In this document: piece by piece, positions 48,094 to 58,600 of the stretch
How positions within the stretch are numbered: the stretch's first letter is position 1
Layout of the letters: every line of letters starts with the position of its first letter
Assembly: GCF_963675165.1 (NCBI RefSeq)
Contig: NC_087381.1
Coordinates: 6,201,378 to 6,265,377, forward strand
DNA length: 64,000 nucleotides
Origin: Halichondria panicea
Lineage: Eukaryota; Porifera; Demospongiae; Suberitida; Halichondriidae
Direction of reading: 5' to 3'
Notes under the pieces: model-generated
What the model saw: only the letters and a program-made list of their open reading frames with translations
Told to the model about the DNA's origin: nothing
Database searches by the model: none
Translations under genes and position numbers: made by a program

Positions 48094-51000
48094 CTCTGTG
48101 TCCTATATTGCCGCCCGTAGACAATGGAAGGGTTCAATACTCTCCTGACTTCATACCTGATTTTAACGTGGGTACTGAGGCCACGTACACTTGCAACTTT
48201 GGGTTCCGTCTGATTGGACAGATGGTTTTAGAGTGTGAAGGAAATGGACTGTGGTCAAATTTTCCTCCAATGTGTAAAGGTGAGGAATGAGCCTATAATT
48301 ATGAGCCTCTTATGAAAAAGGACATGGACATGGAAATGAGACCGAGTATTATCAATGTTGTATTATACATATGACTTGAGGCTATACGCGTGCATTGATT
48401 GTGTAGCTGCTAATAACTCTAGATTAGTGAACGCTCAACAGCATGTACATATCTCAAGGTTGCCCTAACGGGACTTACAATTCTCTTTGTTGAAAAGAGT
48501 CTGTTCGTCTTTGTTCCTATGTATCTGTGCATGCGTGTTTTGGTGTGTCAGTGTGTAGCTCTGTACCATGCACATTTGCTTATAATTATGGAAAGCAAAC
48601 GGCAGCGCTGTATTGTGTATAACACTTGTAGGTATTCAACCACTTTGTGTATAACTCCTCTCCATATAATTATGGCGATACGGTCATAGCCATGCACTTA
48701 CGAAACGTGATCCCCGTAGTTAGACGCTCCTTCTCCATCTTATGCATGGGCTCCAGCTACCTTCAACTGCTGTGTATAAGACCTCCCTGCCAATAACTTG
48801 ATCATGTAATCTAGAACACGATGGAGACTGTATGACTTTTATCACATGCTTGTAACCTTGATAACATGACACCAGGCCCGTACCCCATGGGGGGGAGGGG
48901 TTCCATCGAGCCACCTCTTAGTTAGATTTAAACACATGCACTCCTATATATACACTTCAACAATCCTTTTGTACCAAAGTTAAGACCTTATTATGTTATA
49001 GAGATCTGCTAATAAATTATGCATGGTTGGTCAGCTTAAGTTTAATTATATATTTGTTTCTTATTTTACCGGCCCCGACACTTACATCTCTTATACAGCT
49101 CAATGTCCAGAAAACTGACACCTATTCCAAACGGAGCTATCACATATGGTCCGGATATGACTGCTGACTTTGATGTGGGAACAAATGCTACTCATACCTG
49201 TAATGAAGGTTTCATTCTGTTGATCGGACCTGAGATTCGAACGTGTCAAGACACAGGGAGATGGTCTGGCTTCATTCCTGTGTGCCGACGTACGTAAGAT
49301 TTGCTTTGTTAGGCTCTGAGAAAGTAAACTATTCAGTAATAAATTATCGTACTTACGTACCTACCTGTGCTAAGCGTGTGAGATGTTAGTATCTCTCCCT
49401 GCATGTGCATGCTTCGAATTTTTATGCGTCTGTGAGTGTGAACATGCACACACAGGTTATGTGTAATCAAACCAATTGTTTGCTATATGCTAGCCAATCA
49501 ACTCAATCGTTAATTGTTTATGCAGCTATATTCTTGACACTGAACAATGTGTGTGTGTTATCATCTCGTGACAGTTTCTTGTGCATATCCTTTACAGCGG
49601 TGGAATGTCCAGCACTGGCACCCATTCCAAACGGAGCTATTACATATGGTCCTGATATGACTGCCGATTTTTTGATGAGGGAACAGTGGCTACTCATACC
49701 TGTAATGATGGTTTCATTCTGGGTATCGGATCTGAGACTCGAACGTGTTTAGAAACAGGGAGGTGGTCTGGCTTCACTCCTGTGTGCCGAGGTATGTAAT
49801 TCATTAGGGTAAATTATTATTGTGAATTTGTCGGAAGTTATGAATTTGATAATGCACGCCTTTAGTTGCGTGTGCCAAGTACACTATATATTTTGGCATG
49901 TGCGTGTTTATGCATCTGTGAGTGTGAACATGCACGCACCTGCAGTGTGTAATCAAACCAACTGTTTGCGATATGCTAGCAGATCGTTGTTCATACATAC
50001 AATGTCTTTTGTGTACAATTATTCCACTAACACAATTATTCTCCTTTATAGCGCAATGTCCAGTACTGGAACCCATTCAAAACGGAGCTATTACATATTT
50101 TCCTGATTTTATTCCTGATTTTAATGACGGAACAGTTGCTACATATAGATGTAATCCTGGTTTCTTTCTGGTCGGAATTGCAACTCGAACGTGCTCAATC
50201 TCAAGTACTTGGGCTGGCCAGCCTCCTGTGTGCCAACGTAAGATTCGTTTGTGATATAATTATAGACTCTAGGGACACAAAATCAAAATTGCATGCACTT
50301 AGCTGTGTCAAGAGTATTATATTTTGTCACTGCATGCTTTGCATTTTATGCGTCTGTGAACATGCACACGCAAGTTGTGTGTAATCAAACCAATTGTTTG
50401 CGATGTGCCAGCCAATAGACTTGTTTTCTATATTCTTGACACTGAACAATGTGTGTGTGTGTTATCATCTCGTGACAGTCTTTTGTGTATACTACCTTTA
50501 CAGCGGTGGAATGTCCAGCACTGCCATCCATTCCAAACGGAGCTATTACATATGGTCCTGATACAATTGCTCCTTTTAATGTGGGAACAGCGGCTACTCA
50601 TAGCTGTAATGATGGTTTCATTCTGGGTGCTGGATCTGAGATTCGAACGTGTTTAAACTCAGGAATATGGTCTGGCCTGACCCCTGTGTGCCGAGGTACG
50701 TTGATGTCATGCTGAAAGTTAATCTATTTAGCTGTGTGTGCCAAGTGCACAAGATATGTTGTGATATGTATGTGCATGTTTTGCATCTGAACATGCACGC
50801 ACCTGCAGTGTGTAATCAAACCAACTGTTTGCGATATGCTAGCAGATCGTTGTTCATACATACAATGTCTTTTGTGTACAATTATTCCACTAACACAATT
50901 ATTCTCCTTTATAGCGCAATGTCCAGTACTGGAACCCATTCAAAACGGAGCTATTACATATTTTCCTGATTTTATTCCTGATTTTAATGACGGAACAGTT

Positions 51001-51558
51001 GCTACATATAGATGTAATCCTGGTTTCTTTCTGGTCGGAATTCCAACTCGAACGTGCTCAATCTCAAGTACTTGGGCTGGCCAGCCTCCTGTGTGCCAAC
51101 GTAAGATTCTTTTGTGATATAATTATAGACTCTAGGGACACAAAATCAAAATTGCATGCACTTAGCTGTGTCAAGAGTATTATATTTTGTCACTGCATGC
51201 TTTGCATTTTATGCGTTTGTGAACATGCACACGCAAGTTGTGTGTAATCAAACCAATTGTTTGCGATGTGCCAGCCAATAGACTTGTTTTCTATATTCTT
51301 GACACTGAACAATGTGTGTGTGTGTTATCATCTCGTGACAGTCTTTTGTGTATACTACCTTTACAGCGGTGGAATGTCCAGCACTGCCATCCATTCCAAA
51401 CGGAGCTATTACATATGGTCCTGATACAATTGCTCCTTTTAATGTGGGAACAGCGGCTACTCATAGCTGTAATGATGGTTTCATTCTGGGTGCTGGATCT
51501 GAGATTCGAACGTGTTTAAACTCAGGAATATGGTCTGGCCTGACCCCTGTGTGCCGAG
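43234..51558 (+). CDS. IgGFc-binding/Calx-beta/ten-sushi receptor ectodomain, probably the 5' part of the adhesion GPCR gene
   Basis: Exons: 43234-43327 (signal peptide MASSQSLCCLFLLSVLLHIS), 43722-45239 (IgGFc-binding, 505 full codons), 45296-45436 and 45502-45735 (Calx-beta), then sushi exons 46565-46756, 47160-47351, 47676-47864, 48094-48279, 49099-49289, 49598-49791, 50052-50237, 50504-50695, 50915-51100, 51367-51558. All internal exons are phase 1-1. The fifth and sixth sushi exons are each two bases too long and lose frame; skipping them would keep the rest in frame. No Ig, TM or stop exon follows. The next recognisable exon (52392) starts in the matching phase and belongs to an adhesion GPCR, so the two are probably one gene (inference). 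Role: secreted-pathway, cell-surface recognition or adhesion. Confidence 0.72.
43722..45239 (+). CDS. IgGFc-binding-domain exon, intact copy
   Basis: A 1518-bp phase 1-1 exon, uninterrupted. It begins NPNAPKSRGSRFALAFMNNA, includes LQEIGIFITTEQ, TSNKPLAVFSGHQCGNPT and CDYLVEQVPPHPTYGDLFF, and ends FEMEPVG before GTAAGT. These blocks match the IgGFc-binding N-terminal domain family. It is the reference for recognising the 2-nt insertion in the copy at 3261-4774. Confidence 0.85.
45296..45735 (+). CDS. Calx-beta exons, second copy
   Basis: Exons 45296-45436 and 45502-45735 repeat the 4832-5272 pair nearly base for base, with ILDDDIPEPVEVVEV and YTITIIDDQ. Both are intact and phase 1-1. Confidence 0.75.
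45965..46290 (-). repeat. Dispersed repeat, reverse copy of the 28310 family
   Basis: Starts at a GCCTCGGTGCGCATGCGCAA hairpin, then a (TG)n tract, then CTTCATTGATCC-like and CTAGCGTTCTAGTGCAGAGC sequences shared in opposite orientation with 28310-28665 and with 6425-6660 and 39785-40010. Located in the intron before the first sushi exon. Confidence 0.6.
46565..51558 (+). CDS. Ten-exon sushi array
   Basis: Each exon is one CCP domain with four Cys and a C-terminal Trp. Two types alternate: PIPNGAITYGPDT..GF.LGAGSE.RTC (type A) and PIQNGAITYFPDFIPDFNDG (type B). Exon 48094-48279 is preceded directly by a (CA)n tract serving as the acceptor region. Exon 49099-49289 reads CCAGAAAACTGACACC where relatives lack two A's. 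Exon 49598-49791 joins GCCGATTTT to TTGATGAGGG, giving two extra bases. Exons 50052/50504 and 50915/51367 are an exact-period duplicate pair. Confidence 0.8.
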
Positions 51559-51720
51559 GTACGTTGATGTCATGCTAAAAGTTAATCTATTTAGCTGTGT
51601 GTGCCAAGTGCACAAGATATGTTGTGATATGTATGTGCATGTTTTGCATCTGAACATGCACGCACCTGCAGTGTGTAATCAAACCAACTGTTTGCGATAT
51701 GCTAGCAGATCGTTGTTCAT
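50052..51720 (+). repeat. 863-bp tandem duplication carrying two sushi exons
   Basis: The block from about 49930 to 50860 recurs with an exact 863-bp offset through about 51720, exons and introns alike. Differences are a handful of bases, for example GGAATTGCAACTCG versus GGAATTCCAACTCG. The homology ends abruptly after AGCAGATCGTTGTTCAT near 51720. This is a very recent unequal crossover or an assembly duplication. Confidence 0.85.
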
Positions 51721-52391
51721 GAACGTTTATTACGTGTAAGGCTGTGCTAAGTGCACATGAGATGATACATTTTGAGTTTATCTTTGCCTGCTCATCGGCA
51801 TAAACCACCGAGGGCTAGTTACTTCTTGCCACATGCAGTACAATGTGTGTATGTTATCAGCTCATCTTCTACAATCCTTTGTTTAAACAATTCTTCTCCT
51901 TTATACAAGTATATATACATGCATATAAGCTGCAATTTTTAAATCCTCACAACTTTCTCAGAGCCTATACGAGGCACACAGGAATCAGACCTTGCCATAT
52001 CCCTATAGCTGTGTCTAACTATAGTTGCATGAACTAACGATAATTATAGTCAACGTAAGATTCATGTATTCACTAATTAAATTCCAATGACTGCTACTAA
52101 TAAGTACAATGCATGGCATAAAAAGGTAAAAGATCAATGGAGAATATAATTTAAAGGCCTATAATTATTATAATTATTGTCAAGATTAGTATGCTTATGC
52201 ATTATAAATTAAGGCACACATCAAGTTATGTCATGAATAACGTCTGCATGATTGTGAATATTTATATGTGCCGTGCAGTTGTTAAATTAATGTCCTCCCC
52301 TCCCCCATCAAAAATGGATGTAACGTATGAGCTCCATAACTATTCTCTCTCTATATAATATAGCTTGTATACAATGCACACACGTTTACAG

Positions 52392-52624
52392 CTGGTTGTG
52401 AAGCAGAGATATACCAGAATCATTCTTGGCCCAACACGGCACTTTGGTCTACTGCACTGTCCCCTTGTCCATGTGTTGAAGTATTGGGTGTGTTCGCAGG
52501 GAATGTCAGCAGACAGTGCTCTGGGTCAATCAGTGAGGGAGGTATGTGGAAGGATGAGCTTGACCTCAGCAGCTGTGAGACTACACTTTCAGATATATCC
52601 CGGGAATTGTGTGAGATTACAAGC
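52392..52624 (+). CDS. Hormone-receptor-like (HRM) exon
   Basis: Encodes AGCEAEIYQNHSWPNTALWS, SPCPCVEVLGVFAGNVSRQC, GMWKDELDLSSCETTLSDIS and ends CEITS at phase 0. The order Cys..Trp..Cys-Pro..GN.SR.C..G.W..C is typical of the HRM module placed before GAIN in adhesion GPCRs. Confidence 0.68.
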
Positions 52625-55600
52625 GTAAGTGGTTTGAGGAAGTTGAAATATATCTGTTAGACAACTGCTGCTGCAGCATGACTACTTCTATACAGCCAAC
52701 GTTTTCTAAAAAATTATATTTTAGTTACTTTTGTATGGTGTAAATTTTCATGTATTTCATATTAAAGAGAATCATACGAAAATTAAGTTATTCTACCGCA
52801 ATGGATTCAACATCACTATCCTGAGCTGTACGAATATTAAAAATACGAATGGATAGTCATAAAACCAACGTTGATATACGGTATACTGTATAGCGGGTAT
52901 ATTTTGAGGGTATAAACTTTCGCGGAATGACCTTAAGAAAGGTTTTTACGGAATAACAGCCTTTCTGCAATGCATGCATGCATGCATGCATGCATGCACA
53001 TGCGATAGTAAATTCGTGGGTATAAATGTCCGCGGTTAATTCTTGATCAGCGAAAACCACGAAAATGTTTATACCCTCGAAATATAATTATTATATCCGC
53101 TATATGGCAGTTAGAGCTAGCTGAATTCCTCATTAGCATTCGCAAAGCTTGATAATGGTGTTGGATATTCACAAAACATTGTAGTAATACAATAATATTT
53201 TTTGTCTGCAAAAGAACACATTACAGTTTAGTATTTGAGGTATAAGATAAGATGCCATGGTCAGACACCGAAAGCACCACAACCACTGAAACCTTGTAAC
53301 GTGTGGGAATAGGTTACTGTATAAATTGTGTACTTTAGTAGAGCATCAACTTTGAACTGAGCTACACATGTACAGCACAAAGATGGGCTCCAATGTGAAG
53401 ATTATCGGTATCTCAGTGGCAGCATTTGTGCTACTGACAATCACACTATACGGAAGTCTATCCTTTGCTGTGTGGAATCTACATACCCAAAGTGCGAGTC
53501 TAAAGTCTGATAATCAAAGTCTAAAAGAGAACCAAATCATTGAATTACAAAATCTAAAGACTGAAATGCAAAGTCTAAAATCTGCAAATGAGAACCTACA
53601 TAACAAAATCTCTGAATTGCGAGGTTTTGTTCAAGCTATAAATCCAAACCCTCACTCGAGTGATGAAGCCACGGTGATGGACACACTAAAGCGACTAACT
53701 CGACAATCCGGCTCCTCTCAAAGTGCTACTGATCTACTTGCTGATGCTCTGGCAGAACTAATTGAAAAGAAACTCTACACTATAATGGACTGTGCTAGAG
53801 ATGACGCTGATAATTTAACCGACTGTTCGCTCAAGCCAGGCCCAAAGGGGGACAAGGGATGCCTGGGTGATCAAGGTAAAGAAGGCCCTCAGGGAATGAA
53901 CGGAGAACCTGGGGTCAAAGGACACATCGGTTACCCTGGTCATAAAGGGGAGGTGGGTCCAAAGGGTCCTAGCGGCAATCCCGGTCCAACGGGGCACCGA
54001 GGGGTTAAAGGAGATATGGGCGAGATCGGTCAACGAGGTGAGGCGGGGGTTAAAGGTGACGAAGGTATGAAAGGAGAATATGGTTTCCCTGGACACAAAG
54101 GCGAGAGTGGCGGGCCAGGTGCCAAGGGGATTAAAGGAGATCGAGGCTTTGGAGGCAATAATGGACAAAAGGGAGAGAAAGGAATAACGGGGGAACAAGG
54201 TCCACCAGGACCTATTCCCACCACACAACCACCAACTACTAGAGCGGTGACTACACAACCACCAACTGTTCCCTCTGAGAGGTGTAGTGGTCCTGGATGG
54301 AGGAAGGTGGCATCTCTTGATATGACTAATACTAGCCAAAACTGCCCTCAAGGACTAACACTGACTGGCTACTCAAAACGATCATGTGGTCGAACACATA
54401 CAAATTATTATGCTTGTTCATCAGTCACCTTTCCTGTTAGTGGGGGTCAATACAGTCGAGTGTGTGGGAGAGCAAAGGCTTATCACTATGGGTACCTGTA
54501 TTCCTTTCTTGGGTATAACCGTGACTCACGTGGTATCAATGCACAGTACGTTGATGGACTAAGCTTCACTCATGGAACACCCAGGACACACATTTGGACA
54601 TTTGCAGCTGGTTATTATCAAGGAATCAGTGGTGATACTAGCAATAATTGTCCTTGTAACACTGGTAACACCGACGGCTCCCCTCCTTTTGTTGGTAATG
54701 ACTATTTCTGTGAGAGTGGCGTAAGCTCTTTTTCTGCACGTGGAGGTAACATATTTTACCCTGATGATCCACTCTGGGATGGTCAGGGGTGTATCCATGG
54801 CAACCCATGCTGTCAATTGAACACCCCACCGTGGTTCAACCAAACACTACCAACCCCCACAACTGATGATATTGAAATGAGACTATGCTTGCTTCAAACA
54901 GATCCTTGGGGTAACATTGCTCTTGAACAAATGGAACTATACGTCTACTGATGAACTAGAAACACTGAACATTGATCTGACTCTGTGAATTATCCTAGAT
55001 GTAAATATTGTAACAGATATTAGTTTTGTGAGCAAAAAACCTTGAGGGTATAAAGATCGTGGTGTCATACAAGTACCAGTAGTATTGGCAATCTTACTTT
55101 TGCGAACCATTAACATTAATTTGCTAATTTTATTTGATGTTGTAATATTTACGGTAATAATTGTTCACCTGTAGTAACAGAGGTTATCTGATGCTTGACC
55201 CCGGTAGCGCTGTCCATCACCCACACCTCCCCCCGACACACACACACCCGAGGAGCTGAGGGGTCAAAGGGCAAAGCTTGTAGTCCAGTTCCCCGGGAAA
55301 GGAACTCAGCCACACCCACTTCCTGTACAGGGGAAGGGGTTAGAACAGTATTACCATAATCACAGTTAACCAATAACGAGCTTTCAAAGGTAGCTACCAG
55401 AATGGCTGAATTGTATGATCACACTTGCACAGGGAGCACCTACAATGCAGAATACCAATATATCATTATGTATGTATGTACCGTATAGCAGGTATATTTT
55501 GAGGGTATAAAAAAATGCCTTTAGAAAGGTTTTCGCGGATTTAATTTTCGTGGAATAGCGTATTTTTACAGCATGCATGCATAGTCGCGGTACATGCCTA

Positions 55601-58600
55601 ATCCGTGAAAATCACGAACCTTTATACCCTCGAAATATACCCGCTATACAGTATACAGTACTCATACGTAACGACACTGTATACAACCCTTTTTACCTCA
55701 CTTGAAATGCTTACATTATTAGAGAAAACATAAGTCAACCTAGCTACAGTGCACACAGTGGGATCACACTATAGGCTCTGTACACTAGCTACAGTGCACA
55801 CAGTGGGACCACACTATAGGCTCTGTACACTAGCTACAGTGTGCACAGTGGGATCACACTATAGGCTCTGTACACTAGCTACAGTGCGCACAGTGGGACC
55901 ATGCACACTATAGGCTCTGTACACTAGCTACAGTGCGCACAGTGGGACCACACTATAGGCTCTGTACACTAGCTACAGTGTACACAGTGGGACCACACTA
56001 TAGGCTCTGTGCACTAGCTACAGTGCACACAGTGGGACCACACTATATAGGCTCTGTAAACTAGCTACAGTGCACACAGTGGGACCACACTATAGGCTCT
56101 GTACACTAGCTACAGTGCACACAGTGGGACCACACTATAGGCTCTGTACACTAGCTACAGTGCACAGTGGGACCACACTATAGGCTCTGTACCTAGCTAC
56201 AGTGCACACGGTGGGACCACACTATAGGCTCTGTACACTAGCTACAGTGTACACGGTGGGACCACACTATAGGCTCTGTACACTAGCTACAGTGCACAGT
56301 GGGACCACACTATAGGCTCTGTACACTAGCTACAGTGCACACAGTGGGACCACACTATATAGGCTCTGTACACTAGTCTACATAATAGTTAGACACTGTT
56401 TAGGAAGTTTCTACATGATTTAGAAGCCCAAAGGGCTGGTTGTAGTATCCCGAACGCAGTGAGGGTTCTACTAGCCCTGAGGACTTCTAAATCATGTGGA
56501 AACTTCCTAAACAGTGTCTAAGCATTTTAGATCATAGCAACCATGAGTATTTAGCCAATCAGATTTGAATGTTCTTATCTAATCTTTGCTACATGATTTT
56601 CTAAGTGAAGTACATGATTTTCTATTGAAGTACATGATTTTCTAAATTGGATAGAACATTTCCTCTAACCAATCAGATTGCAGTATTTATGACAAACATG
56701 ATCTAAACACCGCAAGTCAATATTAAAATAGCATCTCTGCTTCTTTCTTGCCTTTCAAGTGAGGTGAAAGGTTGCAGCCATGCAGCACCATAGTACACTG
56801 TACTATAAGGAGACTCACTGATTGCCTGTTCAGGACCAGACACTGAGGTCCATGCACTAGGAGGAGATCACATGATGACAAGTAGTCATACTGTGTGAGG
56901 CCACTACCCGTGGACCGCATCCGTTCCCGTAGCAACTGCTCGGACCTGAGAACAATTCGATTCAGTATTCAAAATGTACAACTATACCAGCACAGCATAG
57001 AAGATCAAATGCTATAATGTCATGTGATACGTTACAGTGCATAGTTATACAGGACTAAGATATGTCTGGTAGACCTAATTCCACATCTTATAATGTAGCT
57101 AGATAGACAATTAATAGATCTGTACTGTAAGCACTAGCCATTAAGCAGGCACGGAGGAATATATTGTAATGCAATATACATCAGACATAGCCTCATCCCG
57201 GGCTGATTTTTTTTTTAAGTTGAAAAATACTAGCTAGAGACAACAAGGCTGGGAACGAGGCTACCTCAGTTAGTGCTATATCAATACAACTACAAATAAA
57301 TTGTCTTTTCATTGATGTCTTTATATAAAGGGTATACCAAATAGGCTGACTTTTTGAAAAGAATAATACACTATGGCAGGCACATTGATAAAATCAGTGA
57401 AAGTAGTTATTTTCGGTAAACCAAGTATATACTACAATATGCTGAATGTCATCACCTTCTTTCGTCTTTGGCTGCCACCAGTAGCCAGTGTAGCAATCAA
57501 ATTCCTCTTATATGATAAAGGAGGGTGCTCCAGCTGACCTCTGGCCGGGCCCCAGGCTTGTCTGCAAAAATAGAAAATAAGTTGTGACATAAATTATTAC
57601 TATAATTATAGCGGGTTATTTTCGGGGGGGGGGGAATCAGTTTGTGGATCTTATTTTCATGGTTGCTACTTGCACTGCAGGTAAAAGTAGTCTAAGGTCG
57701 CTTCATTCATGGTCCAGTATTCAACCACACAAATGATAAGACATCAAATGCACCACAACATAACTTAGAAACCCCAGAGATAAGATATTAAATAAGAGGT
57801 CACCATATAAATTGACTTCAGTATAGAGTATCAACTTTGAACTGATTTACGCATGTACAACAAATAATGGATTCAAATGTGAAGATTATCGGTATCTCAG
57901 TGGCAGCCTTTGTGCTACTGACAATCACACTATACGGAGGTCTATCCTTTGCTGTGTGGAATCTGCATAGCCAAAGCGTGAGTTTAAAGGATGAAAATCT
58001 GAACCAAAACTCTGAATTGCGAAGTTTAAAAGAGAACCAAATCACTGAATTGCGATGTCTAAAATCTGAGAATGCAAACCTACAGAACCAAATCACTAAG
58101 CTGCAAGATATTGTCGGAGCTAATCCAAACCCTCACTCGAGTGATGAAACCACGGTGATGGACACACTAAAGCGACTAACTCGACAATCTGGCTCCTCTC
58201 AAAGTGCTACTGATCTACTTGCTGATGCTCTGGCAGAACTAATTGAAAAGAAACTCTACACTATAATGGACTGTGCTAGAGATGACGCTGATAATTTAAT
58301 CGACTGTTCGCTCAAGCCAGGCCCAAAGGGGGACAAGGGATGCCTGGGTGATCAAGGTAAAAAAAGGCCCTCAAGGAATGAACGGAGAGCCTGGGGTCAT
58401 AGGACTCAGTTTTTTGCTGTATTGAAATGAATCTCTCTGCCTTCCTATAGGGACTCTCATCAAATATGACAACTCAAGTGTCCAATCAGATTGCCAACAT
58501 CACATCCAAACCTCAAAATCTGACTGCAAGTCAACTCACCTTGGTTACTGCAATAGTAGAGCAAGTAGCAGTAGAAGCTGCTGTCAACCAAGAGGTGAAC

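Larger units (their letters stand above)
55169..57561 (-). pseudogene. DPP8/9-like dipeptidyl peptidase fragments, scrambled order
   Basis: Three minus-strand exons with good splice sites. 57561-57456 reads SAGAPSFII, stop, EEFDCYTGYWWQPKT, matching the known DPP8/9 block SAG.ATFVIQEEFDRY.GYWW, with TAA at 57510-57508 where CAA (Gln) is expected. 56945-56819 reads SEQLLRERMRSTGSGLTQYD, matching LLRERKR.GV.GITSYD. 55322-55169 reads FDPSAPRVCVCRGEVWVMDS with ATGVKHQIT, matching the PAF.SFI...DLWVA...TGEE..LT block. In DPP8/9 the order is LLRERKR, then DLWVA, then QEEFD. Here the QEEFD exon comes first. So this is a rearranged, inactivated piece, or the junction of two tandem partial copies. No catalytic Ser/Asp/His exons are in the window. 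Confidence 0.65.
54952..57866. other. Intronic/intergenic spacer between collagen copies
   Basis: Holds three minus-strand DPP8/9-like exon fragments, a MITE, the 45-bp array and a foldback. It also includes the duplicated upstream region of the collagen paralog from about 57735 (TATAAATTG.. then CATCAACTTTGAACTGA-like sequence shared with 53345). Nothing else recognised. Confidence 0.5.

Noticed and set aside
47939..48148. ORF with poly-His/Thr run
   Set aside because: Translation of the (CA)n tract before the sushi exon at 48094 in the wrong frame.
53815..54351. Minus-strand 178-aa ORF
   Set aside because: Shadow of the Gly-X-Y region of the collagen gene; composition follows from the antisense of collagen codons.
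55741..56374. CRISPR-like array
   Set aside because: The 45-bp units are contiguous with no unique spacers, so it is a minisatellite; the rest of the window is eukaryotic.
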